Source: Pedobacter sp. BS3 (lineage in GTDB: Bacteria > Bacteroidota > Bacteroidia > Sphingobacteriales > Sphingobacteriaceae). From it: a stretch of DNA of 64,000 bases. The stretch covers positions 1,178,001 through 1,242,000 of the forward strand of contig NZ_VTRT01000001.1 of NCBI RefSeq assembly GCF_008274585.1. The letters run 5' to 3'. Below the pieces are notes generated by a model that saw only the letters and a list, made by a program, of their open reading frames with translations, did no database searches and was not told where the DNA came from. Position numbers and translations under genes: made by a program. Shown here piece after piece: positions 17,007-25,733 of the stretch. Each line of letters opens with the position of its first letter. The first letter of the stretch is position 1.

Positions 17007-17587
17007 ATCAATATGTTTTCAGATAATTATTGATTAATTTTTTACGAATTACGAATATTTAAATGAAAAATCATAGAAAATTATCAATTTTTTCATTGAT
17101 TATTTTAAAAACATACATTTTTTTAGAATAAAACACATAAATAACCGAAATTATTCTAAAAACAACATCAAAAAATTACATCAATTAATATTTATAATTT
17201 TAACATTTATAGCATTTTCAATAAAAAAATAATACAAAATCTCCACTTTATTGACTGTAAAATCAAAAAAACACAATTACACAAGACATTAAACATGAAA
17301 AAACTATCAAAAAAATATAAAATACATATTACATAATAGATAATAAAACAGCATATATTTCAACGATAAAATCCCCAAAAACACCATATAACCAAAAATA
17401 AAAACAAAAATCCTCCAATTTTTCATTCATTTTAACTCCATAAGTATTAAAACGCAGTATATTCATTGGAATACATAAAAATTAGGATGGGAACTGCCGG
17501 TATCATTACAGTAAAAGATTCTGACCACATCTGCCAAAGTTTTACTCAAAAAGTTTAATATTTGCAGATACCAGAAAACAGCATAGC
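17007..17587. other. AT-rich intergenic region between divergent amtB and fabG
   Basis: No gene is visible. From about 17040 to 17450 the sequence is dominated by A and T, with many A-runs of 4-7 and few G. This is quite unlike the rest of the window. No DnaA-box cluster (TTATCCACA) or recognisable riboswitch was seen. The last 100 bp return to normal composition and hold AATATTTG at about 17558, one base off the -7 consensus, as a possible fabG promoter. Confidence 0.55.
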
Positions 17588-18331
17588 ATGAAATTATTAG
17601 AAGGAAAAATAGCATTAATAACAGGGGCATCGAAAGGCATAGGACGGAAGATAGCAGAGAAATTTATTGAACACGGAGCCCAGGTTGCATTTACTTATTT
17701 ATCATCGGTAGAAAAAGGCCAGGCCCTGGAGCAGGAGCTTGCAGCAACCGGCATTAAAGTAAAGGGATACCGGTCTGATGCCTCTAAGTTTGACGAGGCT
17801 GAAAAACTGATAAACGATGTTGTAGCTGATTTTGGCAGCATCGACATTGTAGTTAATAACGCAGGCATCACCAAAGATGGTCTGCTGATGCGCATGACCG
17901 AAGAAAACTGGGATGAGGTGCTCGACGTAAACCTGAAATCGGTTTTTAACGTTACCAAGGCTGCTTCTAAAATTATGATGAAGAACCGTAAAGGTGTATT
18001 TGTTAATATGAGCTCGGTGGTTGGCGTTCAGGGTAATGCCGGACAGGCAAACTATGCGGCCTCAAAAGCAGGCATTATCGGGTTCTCCAAATCGGTTGCC
18101 AAAGAGCTAGGCTCAAGAAACATACGTGCCAATGTAGTGGCGCCCGGGTTTATCCGCACAGAAATGACTGATGTGCTGGATGTTAAAGTTGTAGAAGGCT
18201 GGACTCAGAATATCCCGCTTAAACGGGCAGGCGAAACTGAAGACGTAGCTAATGTATGCGTATTCCTGGCATCGGACATGAGCGCCTACGTTACCGGGCA
18301 GGTTATACCGGTTTGCGGCGGAATGCTGTAG
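17588..18331 (+). CDS. fabG: 3-oxoacyl-ACP reductase (SDR family)
   Basis: A 247-residue classical short-chain dehydrogenase. It has the NADP-binding 'TGASKGIGRKIAEKF' (about 11-25), 'NNAGITKDGLLMRM' (about 88-101), the catalytic Ser in 'MSSVVG' near 140, and Tyr-Lys in 'YAASKAG' near 153-159. The C-terminal 'ASDMSAYVTGQVIPVCGGML' is FabG-typical. It reduces 3-oxoacyl-ACP in fatty acid elongation in the cytoplasm. It is monocistronic here, without fabD/fabF/acpP neighbours, so a second FabG-like role (e.g. in polyhydroxy or secondary metabolism) cannot be excluded. Length and motifs fit the housekeeping enzyme well. Confidence 0.85.
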   Translation: MKLLEGKIALITGASKGIGRKIAEKFIEHGAQVAFTYLSSVEKGQALEQELAATGIKVKGYRSDASKFDEAEKLINDVVADFGSIDIVVNNAGITKDGLLMRMTEENWDEVLDVNLKSVFNVTKAASKIMMKNRKGVFVNMSSVVGVQGNAGQANYAASKAGIIGFSKSVAKELGSRNIRANVVAPGFIRTEMTDVLDVKVVEGWTQNIPLKRAGETEDVANVCVFLASDMSAYVTGQVIPVCGGML

Positions 18332-18743
18332 GAAGTGGAAAAGTGAAAAGTTGAAAAATCGATGGCGCTCGTTTGCAATACCTTTAAGTTCAACGCAGAC
18401 AGCGTTCCGAACTGTCTGCGTTGGTTGAATACAAGCGAGCGCTAACAAGTTACATTATATCTGTAATACAGCTTCGATGGCGCTCGTTTGTAATGAGTGC
18501 CTCATAATACGGCGTTTATAACGCCGCAGATTACGTAGTATCCGTTTTGTAAACGAGCGCTAACAGGGTTATTAACGGAATCAAAAACCTTGGTGGATTT
18601 GCAGGATAAATCACTTGATGTTAATATGTTAACAAAAAAACAATGTATTGGTTATTTATAAACGTATATCTTTATAAGACCTAAAAATAATGCTTTAATT
18701 CAAGCGATTTTTTTTAAGGTCATTCACTTTAACCTCAACTAAT
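18332..18743. repeat. Two long palindromic elements of the GGCGCTCGTTTG...GAGCGCTAAC family
   Basis: No gene. Element 1 (18361-18446) and element 2 (18476-18564) both begin GATGGCGCTCGTTTG and end CGAGCGCTAAC, so their ends are inverted repeats. Each carries a nested hairpin: AACGCAGAC...GTCTGCGTT at 18392-18422 in element 1, and CGGCGTTtatAACGCCG in element 2. Related copies are at 34560-34672 and, more decayed, at about 55090-55180. The remainder up to 18743 is AT-rich leader. Confidence 0.65.
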
Positions 18744-19217
18744 ATGACCTGGAAAAAATTTAGCGGCGAAATCCTCAAAACGCCTATCCATCAGGAAGTA
18801 GAACAAGCCATTGAACGCGAATACCGCTTAGGCAATAAGCTGAAAGTGTGTATCGGTACCGACTCTCAGGTAAAAGGTAGCCTGATCGATTTTGCTACGG
18901 TAATTGTATTTCTGCGTGAGCAGAAAGGCGGTTTCATGTTCATCCACCAGGAGCGTATCGCCCGCAAAATGACCATCAAAGAACGCATGCTTACCGAAGT
19001 GCAGAAATCTATTGAAACAGCCTACTCGCTGTGCGATCTGCTTGACATTTATGATGTAGACCTGGAAGTTCATGCCGATATCAATACCAACCCGATGTTC
19101 AAGTCTAACCAGGCACTGCACGAAGCTATGGGATATATCCTAAGCATGGGTTTTGTATTTAAAGCCAAACCCGAAGCCTTTGCCAGCTCGGCTTGCGCCA
19201 ATAAGATAGTGCAATAG
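18744..19217 (+). CDS. YkuK-like RNase H-fold protein (DUF458)
   Basis: A 157-residue protein. The pattern 'VCIGTDSQVKGSLIDFATVI' near 32-51 and 'DVDLEVHADINTNPMFKSN' near 107-125 matches the DUF458/YkuK family, which has an RNase H-like fold with conserved acidic residues (D in 'GTDSQ', D in 'HADIN'). Family members are cytoplasmic and small; their substrate is not established. It is monocistronic, preceded by palindromic repeats and followed by a convergent SprT-like gene. Domain assignment is good, cellular role unknown. Confidence 0.75.
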   Translation: MTWKKFSGEILKTPIHQEVEQAIEREYRLGNKLKVCIGTDSQVKGSLIDFATVIVFLREQKGGFMFIHQERIARKMTIKERMLTEVQKSIETAYSLCDLLDIYDVDLEVHADINTNPMFKSNQALHEAMGYILSMGFVFKAKPEAFASSACANKIVQ

Positions 19218-19389
19218 TAGCTTAACTAATTGTTGGTATCAGGTATAGCGAGCAGAAGGGGTGAGCTTCCGGGCTTTTTAGCGCTGCCTGTGCAACTTTG
19301 TTGAGTTTCCAATAAATTACATGCAGTTAAACTTGACGAGGTAGGCGAATGATTGGGAGCTTCCCGTAGTACGGGACTTAACTTCTGAA

Positions 19390-20001
19390 TTAACCTGTTA
19401 CCAAAAACACCTCGGCCAGCGGGTTAAACAGGTAAATATTTCCGGTTTTAACCTCAACGCAACGATAACGCTTTTTAATGCGTTCGCCTTTCTTAAATAC
19501 ACGTCCGTTTTTTAGTGTAAACAATGCATGCAGTGCCACACGCTCTACCGTGAACACGTTTTCTGCACGCTTATCATAACGCTGTAACGCTCTGAACAAA
19601 TTTGCATCGCTGCAACTGGAAGCAGCCGGGTTTTGCAGGTAAGCACGTATTGCCCGGTGAATATCTTCCGGGAAAACTTCCATTTCAAAAAAAGGAACCA
19701 TCATCCGCTTAAAGTTAGCTTTCCACTCAGTGCCGTGCGGTTTTACCAGGCTTTTATGCTCATTCCAGGTATGCAAATGGGCAAACTCATGTACCGTGGT
19801 TACCAAAAAAGCATACGGATTCAGGTTATAATTCACAGAAATACGATGCCCCTTTCCCTGTTGCGGTGGACGGTAATCGCCGAATTTGCTGTTACGTCCC
19901 CGCGAAACCTTGAACTCACATTTAAAATAATCTATCCAGCGGGCAATCAGTGGCGCCGCTTTTTCGGGCATATATTTAGAGAGAATAGCTACTTTATCCA
20001 C
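19390..20001 (-). CDS. SprT-like zinc metalloprotease domain protein
   Basis: A 203-residue protein. The zinc-binding HExxH motif appears as 'TTVHEFAHLHTW' near residues 74-85, with 'HGTEWKANFKRMM' following, as in SprT/Spartan-type domains (third ligand probably the His in 'PHGTEW'). The C-terminal part is basic and lacks a Cys4 zinc ribbon, as in many Bacteroidetes members. Bacterial SprT proteins are cytoplasmic and of unclear substrate; eukaryotic Spartan cleaves DNA-protein crosslinks. GTG is taken as start; the next Met is residue 11. A good promoter (20018-20047) lies just upstream. Confidence 0.8.
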   Translation of the reverse strand: MDKVAILSKYMPEKAAPLIARWIDYFKCEFKVSRGRNSKFGDYRPPQQGKGHRISVNYNLNPYAFLVTTVHEFAHLHTWNEHKSLVKPHGTEWKANFKRMMVPFFEMEVFPEDIHRAIRAYLQNPAASSCSDANLFRALQRYDKRAENVFTVERVALHALFTLKNGRVFKKGERIKKRYRCVEVKTGNIYLFNPLAEVFLVTG

Positions 20002-20017
20002 ACAAAACAGTTGTTAT

Positions 20018-20047
20018 CAAAAATAAATATTTATCAGGTAAACCAAA
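20018..20047 (-). promoter_or_regulatory. Promoter of the SprT-like gene
   Basis: On the minus strand TTTG (20047-20044), 18 nt, then TATTTTTG (20025-20018) matches both parts of the Bacteroidetes promoter consensus, with the spacer one short of the usual 19-21. The GTG start at 20001 lies 16 nt downstream. Confidence 0.5.
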
Positions 20048-20202
20048 CAAGCAAGATGTTATCTGTATAAATACGCTGATTTAAAGCTGCTTAGCTTAAA
20101 TCTCCGGCCAATTCAAATTATTTATCTTTCTAAAATTAATTTCATATCGGTTACCTAACCTGGTATTTTTTGACGAATTTTAGCACAGCTAACATTAACC
20201 TT

Positions 20203-21357
20203 ATGGAACCGATAACTATCCGGACAGAACAACGCGTTGCAGAAATTTCATGGTTCTGCGATCTTTGCGGCGGCGACACCCAATACCTGGGTATACTTGA
20301 CAATGCCCGTCGAAGCAATTATGCCCATGCCCGCGAAATTCTTCTCACAGCCGAGCAATCGGGATATAAAAATATCCTGCTGCCATCCTCGTACACCGTA
20401 GGTCAGGATGTGCTTACGTTTGCCTCGGCCATTGCACCGCAAACAACTACCATTAATTTGCTAACAGCCATCCGTTGCGGCGAGTTATACCCGCCCATGC
20501 TGGCCAGAACCATAGCTACGCTGGATCATATTCTGAAAGGCCGGTTAACCATCAATATCATTAATTCTGACCTTCCGGGGCTGAAAGAGGATGCCGGACT
20601 GCGCTACCAACGGTGCGCCGAAACCATAGAAATTCTGAAACAAGGCTGGCAAAACGACCGAATCGTTCATCATGGCGAGGTATACCAGCATATCGACCTT
20701 TCATCAGACCCTGTTAAACCTTACCAGCAAAATGGCGGGCCGCTGTTATATTTTGGCGGCATTTCTGAAGGTGCACGGGAGGTTTGTGCCAAATATTGCG
20801 ATGTTTTCCTGATGTGGCCCGAAACGGAAGACCGCCTGTACGAAACCATGAAGGATATGAGCGCCCGGGCCGCCAGGTATGGTCGCAAACTGGATTTTGG
20901 CCTGCGGGTGCATGTTATTGTACGTGAAAGCGAAAGCGAGGCTATCGAGTACAGCCGGTATATTATGTCAAAGTACAATGAGCAGGAGGGCCTCAAACTG
21001 AAAAACCGGGCGCAGGATGCCGCTTCGCTGGGTGTGCTACGGCAGAATGAGCTTCGTGAGCTGGCCGATAAGGATGGCTTTGTAGAGCCCCTGTTATGGA
21101 CAGGTATTGGCAAAGCCCGTTCGGGATGCGGGGCTGCCATCGTAGGCAATCCCGACCAGATCATTCAGAAACTGAACCGCTATATGGATATGGGCATGCG
21201 TTCATTTATCCTTTCGGGATACCCTTTGCTGGAAGAAAGCCGGCTTTTTGCGAAATACGTTTTGCCACAGCTGCCTAACGTGTCTATGCCGGTGCTGCAA
21301 AACAGGATTCCGGCAACTACGCCGGAAACGCCGTTAACTACAGCACCATTGAAGTAA
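20203..21357 (+). CDS. LLM-class flavin-dependent monooxygenase (SsuD-like)
   Basis: A 384-residue luciferase-like monooxygenase. SsuD-type features are 'ISWFCDLCGGDTQYLG' at the start, 'SYTVGQDVLTFASAIAP', 'GRLTINIINSDLPG' and 'YFGGISEGAREVCAKYCDVF', with a late 'FILSGYPLLEESRLFAKYVLP'. Alkanesulfonate monooxygenases use FMNH2 and O2 to release sulfite from sulfonates. No ssu ABC transporter or NAD(P)H:FMN reductase gene is adjacent, so the substrate is open. ATG at 20203 was chosen; an in-frame TTG 33 nt upstream would add residues unlike the family. Confidence 0.85.
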   Translation: MEPITIRTEQRVAEISWFCDLCGGDTQYLGILDNARRSNYAHAREILLTAEQSGYKNILLPSSYTVGQDVLTFASAIAPQTTTINLLTAIRCGELYPPMLARTIATLDHILKGRLTINIINSDLPGLKEDAGLRYQRCAETIEILKQGWQNDRIVHHGEVYQHIDLSSDPVKPYQQNGGPLLYFGGISEGAREVCAKYCDVFLMWPETEDRLYETMKDMSARAARYGRKLDFGLRVHVIVRESESEAIEYSRYIMSKYNEQEGLKLKNRAQDAASLGVLRQNELRELADKDGFVEPLLWTGIGKARSGCGAAIVGNPDQIIQKLNRYMDMGMRSFILSGYPLLEESRLFAKYVLPQLPNVSMPVLQNRIPATTPETPLTTAPLK

Positions 21358-21436
21358 AATTTGCGAGATCCATCTATCTAAATATTCAAATAAGTGTGAA
21401 TATTTTTCATTTTTTTTGTTTTAAACAATGTTCTTT

Positions 21437-21643
21437 ATGACTGATATACAGTTATATACTAAAATAGCTAATCTGTCTGGCAGACTAAAATCAGAGGTTT
21501 CAGATTATATTGATTTTTTAAAATATAGATCAAATAAGAAAACCAATACACCAGCTAAAAGAATTGCCGGCAAAGCTAAAGGATTAATAACCATGAAGGA
21601 TAATTTTGACGATCCGGTACAAGGATCCGAAGCATATATGTGA
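21437..21643 (+). CDS. DUF2281-type antitoxin
   Basis: A 68-residue protein starting MTDIQLYTKIANL, with a basic middle and the acidic tail 'DNFDDPVQGSEAYM'. It is clearly a paralogue of the protein at 37544-37795 ('MTDSQLYTQIASL ... SDFDEPLEDFKDYM'). Such DUF2281 proteins are the antitoxin partner of PIN-domain VapC-like RNases. Its stop codon overlaps the ATG of a PIN-domain remnant (TGATG), the usual coupled arrangement. The ATG at 21437 is preferred to the one at 21428 because the paralogue also begins MTD. It is likely intact while its toxin is decayed. Confidence 0.7.
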   Translation: MTDIQLYTKIANLSGRLKSEVSDYIDFLKYRSNKKTNTPAKRIAGKAKGLITMKDNFDDPVQGSEAYM

Positions 21644-21745
21644 TGGATCTTTTACTTGACTCTCATACAAATCGTCTGGTTTATCACTGAAAGTGGCATA
21701 TTGATAAACCTCTTTTTACATCTCCCAAACCAAAGTCGGTTACAT
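21643..21745 (+). pseudogene. Decayed VapC-like PIN toxin (5' fragment)
   Basis: Translation from the ATG at 21643 gives MDLLLDSHTNRLVYH and then a stop. PIN toxins begin MxLLLDTHTxxWF. Shifting frame after the 'SHT' codons gives VWFITESG, which continues the PIN pattern. So a toxin gene has suffered a frameshift. After about 100 bp no more PIN sequence is evident, so the 3' part is deleted. It overlaps the DUF2281 antitoxin stop codon by one base. Confidence 0.65.
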
Positions 21746-21751
21746 AAGCTG

Positions 21752-21759
21752 TAGCTTTG
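21752..21759 (+). promoter_or_regulatory. -7 promoter element (TAGCTTTG) for the DsbA-like gene
   Basis: TAGCTTTG is an exact TAnnTTTG match, 5 nt before the ATG at 21765, which would give a near-leaderless transcript. No -33 TTTG is obvious. Confidence 0.45.
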
Positions 21760-21764
21760 CAGTT

Positions 21765-22481
21765 ATGAAAGTAGAAATCTGGTCGGATGTAATGTGCCCG
21801 TTCTGCTATATCGGCAAACGGCACTTCGAGCAAGCCCTCGAAACACTTCCTTTTAAGAATGAAATCACTGTGGAATGGAAAAGCTTTCAGCTTAACCCGG
21901 AATATAAAAACACTAGCGGCGAGAGCCTGTATGAATACCTGGCCAAAAGTAAAGGCATTTCTGTAGAACAGGCCAAAGCCATGACCTCGCAGGTTGCCGG
22001 TATGGCCAATGCAGCAGGATTAAAAATCGACTTTGCGCATAACATTCCGGCCAATTCATTTAATGCGCACCGGATCATTCACCTGGCAGCCAAACATAGC
22101 TTACAGGATAAGGCTGAGGAAGCATTCTTCAACGCTCATTTTGTGCAGAACCTGGATGTTGATAAGCCGGATGTTCTCTTACAGGTTGCCACTGAAATCG
22201 GCTTAGATAAAGATGAAACAGCCGCATTATTAAGCGGGGATGAATTTGCTGATGCCGTACGGTATGACCAGTACGAAGCGCAAAACCTGGGCATTCGTGG
22301 TGTACCGTATTTTGTACTCGACCGTAAATACGGCATTTCGGGAGCCCAGCCGGTTGATATGTTTACCCAGGCGCTTACACAAAGCTTTACCGAATGGAAA
22401 GCCACACAACCACAAACCAAACTTACCTCCTTAGGTTCACAAAACGGTGCGAACTGTGATGAAAACGGCTGCGCTTTGTAA
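21765..22481 (+). CDS. DsbA-family dithiol oxidoreductase (FrnE-like)
   Basis: A 238-residue protein. 'MKVEIWSDVMCPFCYIGKRH' has the thioredoxin-fold active site CPFC near residues 11-14, and 'GIRGVPYFVLDRKYGISGAQP' carries the cis-Pro loop (VP) and C-terminal FrnE signature. The tail ends 'ANCDENGCAL' with two Cys. FrnE/2-hydroxychromene isomerase-like DsbA proteins are cytoplasmic and lack a signal peptide, as here. They are linked to thiol redox and stress. It is monocistronic, followed by repeats. Confidence 0.88.
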   Translation: MKVEIWSDVMCPFCYIGKRHFEQALETLPFKNEITVEWKSFQLNPEYKNTSGESLYEYLAKSKGISVEQAKAMTSQVAGMANAAGLKIDFAHNIPANSFNAHRIIHLAAKHSLQDKAEEAFFNAHFVQNLDVDKPDVLLQVATEIGLDKDETAALLSGDEFADAVRYDQYEAQNLGIRGVPYFVLDRKYGISGAQPVDMFTQALTQSFTEWKATQPQTKLTSLGSQNGANCDENGCAL

Positions 22482-22723
22482 TTGTCCGGCATTGTTCTGA
22501 TTGCCCTATCCCTTGGTCTGTCCCCAACAGACCAACATTTATTCGTTCCGGCTTGCCGGGGGAAAAGAGAAGTTTCGTGAAGACACGAAACCTGGAGTTT
22601 CGTAGCCGGAGGCTTAAGTGTAGAACGACGAAGCCGGCGCTTCGCCCGATCGCTACCATACACTTATGCTTCTTGTAAATTTATAACCCTATAACCTCCT
22701 TAACCTCAGCCTCAACCTTGTCC
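22482..22723. repeat. Cluster of hairpin elements after the DsbA-like gene
   Basis: Several perfect hairpins lie in a row: TTGGTCTG-tccccaa-CAGACCAA (22513-22535), GTTTCGTG-aaga-CACGAAAC (22572-22591), AGCCggagGCT and GAAGCcggcGCTTC (about 22627-22645). From 22680 the oligomer array typed TTATAACCCTATAACCTCC begins and continues into the end of the next gene. No protein gene is seen. Confidence 0.6.
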
Positions 22724-24652
22724 TCAACCCCATTCCACAACCAATGTTTCTTCCGGGTAAATGGTAATTATTGTACCCTGAATACTTCCGCCCTTGTTGG
22801 CATAAAATATCCGGTTGTTGCCATAAGGTGGCCTTACAAGAACTTCTGCGGTACGCTGCTCGCCGGACTTGTTGATAATAACCGTTATATAAGTGCTGCC
22901 GGAGACAAGGGTTTTCATCAGCATGCCTTTTTGAAACTCCCGGAAACGGAAAGAAACTTGTTGCAATATTTCAGCCGTTTCCTGTTCCAGCAAGGCAGCC
23001 AGTGGCCGGTAATTGCGTTCGATCCGGGCTCCCAACCCCAGGAGCGCTGTTGTCCAGAAAACTTCTCCATCGCCATAGCGGTTTCTCAGGGCTATAGGCA
23101 CATCATGATATGTTGCCACCACAGTTCCGGTGTCCGGCCGGATAGTCCCCAGCCAGGCATGCGCCGGAAGGCTTACCGGCGGCTGATTAAAGGTAACGGT
23201 AAACCGGTTGGCCGTGTATTTAAACTCGCTGACCCGGCCGCCCAGTAGCTCTTGCAGAGGACAGGCCTTCAGTATACAAAAGGCATGTTCGTTGTAATAG
23301 CCGGTCAAACCATCGGCAATAAGTTTACCGCCTTTGGCCACAAAATGCACTATGGATTGCCAGTATGACGAAGGCAGGGCGATGGTATGTGGCAGGATCA
23401 GCGCCTGGTTCCGGTAGCTGTCTTTTGAAAAGTCAAATTCCCGGATCTCCTTCAGGTTCGCCTGAACACCCAGCTGGCTCAGCGTTTCGAAATAGGCTAA
23501 TGCCGACTGCATCACGCCGCCCGGGCGCCGGGCCTCGTCCGATGCATCTACGGGAGAAAACCGGGCCTCTATCCATAACGACTCACGGGTGTAGAGGATA
23601 TGAATGCCTGATTCATCCGTGCGGGCACAGGCAAACAGATCAGCATGTGTATTGACGAGTCCGGCAATTTCACCCGCAGCCTGCATCCTGTCCGATGGCT
23701 CGTTCTGGTAATTGAGCATAGCCCATTCGCCTGCTTCCATGCCCGACATGCGGGGGTTGAGGCACCAGAAAATGGCGCCTTTGCTTTCGGTAGCCAGGCA
23801 GGCCCAAAGCCACTGGCTGATCTCTTCCTGTGTAGGGCAAAATATATCGCGACTGCCACTGTAGGTCATATTTCCACCGGTAAGTTCTGTCATGAACCAG
23901 GGAATTGTTCCGGCGCCGGAGCGGATGATCTCGCTGTTAGCCGATACAGCCAGGGCATATTCAGAACGGTTGAAGTATCCGAAATGCCAGCCTGGATGGG
24001 CTGATCCGCCTAAGCTGCTCAGGAAGCTGCGCCAGGCAGGAAAGTCGTATTCAGCAACGTTCGAAAAGATCTGATGATTGTTAACGTGTATGGGCTTGTG
24101 AGGATCATACTTGCGGATCTCGTCTGTAAGCCAGGCCAGGAACCAGGTATTATGATCCAGTAAAAAACGTTCTTCGTCAAAATGCAGGTACGGGTAGCCG
24201 AGATCGTTATACAGGGTGTCCGGTTGTTGCTGCTTCCATGCTGCAAATTTTTGCCCGGTCAGTGGACTTTGCGGTAATTTGCCGGCTCCCGGTTCATTGA
24301 CAGGCACCCAGCCGTACAGGGCAGGGAAATCTTTAAAGTGATTGACTACCTGTTCAATGTATAGAGCGATACGTTGCAGATGGGCCTCATCATCGGGAAA
24401 TTTGAAGCCGCCGATATCGGTAAAATCCGTAGCCGGGAACAGGTTGGCATAAACTCGTATGCCGTATTTTCCGGCCAGGATAAAGGCCCGGTCAAACAGG
24501 CTGAAATCCCAGCTTCCGCCAGGTTGGTGCATGTAGCTTTCAAACATCCGGATGCGGGTGACCGTCAGGTGATGCGCTTGCAGGCGTTGAAACCAGGTTT
24601 CGGTTTCAGCTTCCGTTTGTCCCGGCTCAATAAATATCTCGGCTCCGATCAT
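22724..24652 (-). CDS. Clan GH-A glycoside hydrolase, GH42-like (possible beta-galactosidase)
   Basis: A 642-residue cytoplasmic-looking protein with no signal peptide. The N-terminal ~400 residues form a TIM barrel. The likely acid/base Glu is in 'YGWVPVNEPGAG' near 113-124 and the nucleophile in 'IPWFMTELTGGNMT' near 255-268. Then comes 'GAIFWCLNPRMSGMEAGEWA', typical of GH42, and a trimerisation-like (GH42M) domain (about 410-560; 'LILPHTIALPSSYWQSIVHF', 'VAKGGKLIADGL'). It probably cleaves beta-galactosides or a related sugar. The NEP motif also occurs in GH5, so family placement is not certain. Its stop codon runs straight into an oligomer repeat array. There is no neighbouring transporter. 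Confidence 0.75.
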   Translation of the reverse strand: MIGAEIFIEPGQTEAETETWFQRLQAHHLTVTRIRMFESYMHQPGGSWDFSLFDRAFILAGKYGIRVYANLFPATDFTDIGGFKFPDDEAHLQRIALYIEQVVNHFKDFPALYGWVPVNEPGAGKLPQSPLTGQKFAAWKQQQPDTLYNDLGYPYLHFDEERFLLDHNTWFLAWLTDEIRKYDPHKPIHVNNHQIFSNVAEYDFPAWRSFLSSLGGSAHPGWHFGYFNRSEYALAVSANSEIIRSGAGTIPWFMTELTGGNMTYSGSRDIFCPTQEEISQWLWACLATESKGAIFWCLNPRMSGMEAGEWAMLNYQNEPSDRMQAAGEIAGLVNTHADLFACARTDESGIHILYTRESLWIEARFSPVDASDEARRPGGVMQSALAYFETLSQLGVQANLKEIREFDFSKDSYRNQALILPHTIALPSSYWQSIVHFVAKGGKLIADGLTGYYNEHAFCILKACPLQELLGGRVSEFKYTANRFTVTFNQPPVSLPAHAWLGTIRPDTGTVVATYHDVPIALRNRYGDGEVFWTTALLGLGARIERNYRPLAALLEQETAEILQQVSFRFREFQKGMLMKTLVSGSTYITVIINKSGEQRTAEVLVRPPYGNNRIFYANKGGSIQGTIITIYPEETLVVEWG

Positions 24653-24983
24653 GGCAATTTATTTTACCGTATTAAGCGATGCAGTGTATGTTTTGTTTGT
24701 TGTTAATTTCGATTGGTTGATTTATTAATGTGTGTCTGTCAGCTTACAAGAAAGGCACACACGATGCGCCAGCGAGGGCCGTTATTTGTCTTGGTAAGCC
24801 ATAAACTCATAAACCTATAACCTTCTCAACCTTATCCTTGTACTCAACCTTTCCCAACTCGTTATTCGTTAACCGGTAATGTCTAAACTTATAAACCCAT
24901 AACCTCCTCAACCTTATCCTTAATCTTAATAAAGGCGCCGGGTTTTTACTTTTAACTTTTTACTTTTGGCTTATTCAGTTTGT
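24653..24983. repeat. Intergenic oligomer array upstream of the glycosyltransferase gene
   Basis: No gene. From about 24800 the sequence is a run of degenerate units such as CATAAACCTATAACCTTCTC, AACCTTATCCTTGTACTC and CCATAACCTCCTCAACC, then TTTTTACTTTTAACTTTTTA before the start codon. These are the reverse complement of arrays at 60570-61093 and 62471-63081. Confidence 0.6.
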
Positions 24984-25733
24984 ATGAAAATATCCCTTAT
25001 CACGGTAACCTACAATGCGCAGGCTTTCCTGGAACATAGCCTGCAATCGGTTATGGCGCAGGATTACGGTGATGTGGAATATATTGTAATTGACGGAAGA
25101 TCAACGGATAATACCCTGCAGATCATCAACCATTATCGCGATAGCGTTGATATCCTGGTTTCGGAACCGGATAACGGGATGTACGATGCCCTGAATAAAG
25201 GGATCAGCCTGGCTACGGGCGATGTAGTTGGCGTACTGCATGCCGATGATTATTTTGCCGGCCCGCAGGTGATCAGCAGAATTGCGGATACGTTTAAGGC
25301 CAGCGCCGCCGATATTGTTTACGGTAACCTGGATTATGTTCATCCGCAGAACAGCGATAAAGTTGTGCGTAAATGGCGTAGCAAACCCTACAGTAAGGGA
25401 ATGTTTGACTGGGGCTGGATGCCGGCACATCCTACTTTTTATGCCCGCCGGGATTTATTTACCCGGTATGGCGCTTATAAGCCCGGCTTTGGCAGTGCTG
25501 CCGATTATGAGCTGATGCTGCGGTTTATCCATAAGCATGAAGCCTGTACGGTATTCCTGCCCGAGGTGATCGTAAAAATGCGTACCGGGGGAATGAGCAA
25601 CAGTTCGGTTAAAAATCGCGTAAGCGCCAACAAAGCAGATCTGGAAGCAATGCGTATCAACGGGATACGATTTCCACGCATAACAGCTCTTTTAAAACCA
25701 TTGCGTAAATTACCCCAGTTTTTTAGGGTTTAG
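24984..25733 (+). CDS. Family 2 glycosyltransferase
   Basis: A 249-residue GT-A enzyme. 'ISLITVTYNAQAFLEHSLQS' opens the fold, followed by 'IVIDGRSTDNT', 'SEPDNGMYDALNKGISLATG' and the DxD-type metal site 'LHADDYF'. It transfers a sugar from a nucleotide sugar in the cytoplasm, probably to a lipid-linked glycan. A similar 'GMYDALNKG' signature is found in colanic-acid type transferases (WcaE/WcaA-like). ATG at 24984 was chosen over the upstream TTG because the fold starts there. It is isolated from the polysaccharide locus (48.7-64 kb). Confidence 0.88.
   Translation: MKISLITVTYNAQAFLEHSLQSVMAQDYGDVEYIVIDGRSTDNTLQIINHYRDSVDILVSEPDNGMYDALNKGISLATGDVVGVLHADDYFAGPQVISRIADTFKASAADIVYGNLDYVHPQNSDKVVRKWRSKPYSKGMFDWGWMPAHPTFYARRDLFTRYGAYKPGFGSAADYELMLRFIHKHEACTVFLPEVIVKMRTGGMSNSSVKNRVSANKADLEAMRINGIRFPRITALLKPLRKLPQFFRV

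Noticed and set aside
17007-17587. AT-rich gap as a replication origin
   Set aside because: No DnaA boxes and no dnaA, dnaN or gidA-type neighbours.
18361-18564. Elements ending in GCGCTAAC as possible integron attC sites
   Set aside because: The left ends do not carry the matching RYYYAAC/GTTRRRY pair, no integrase or gene cassettes are nearby.
19633-20070. Plus-strand open frame opposite the SprT-like gene
   Set aside because: Entirely overlaps a gene with a clear HExxH motif and promoter; no recognisable protein features.
22718-23248. Plus-strand open frame opposite the GH42-like gene
   Set aside because: Shadow of the minus-strand gene, without homology.
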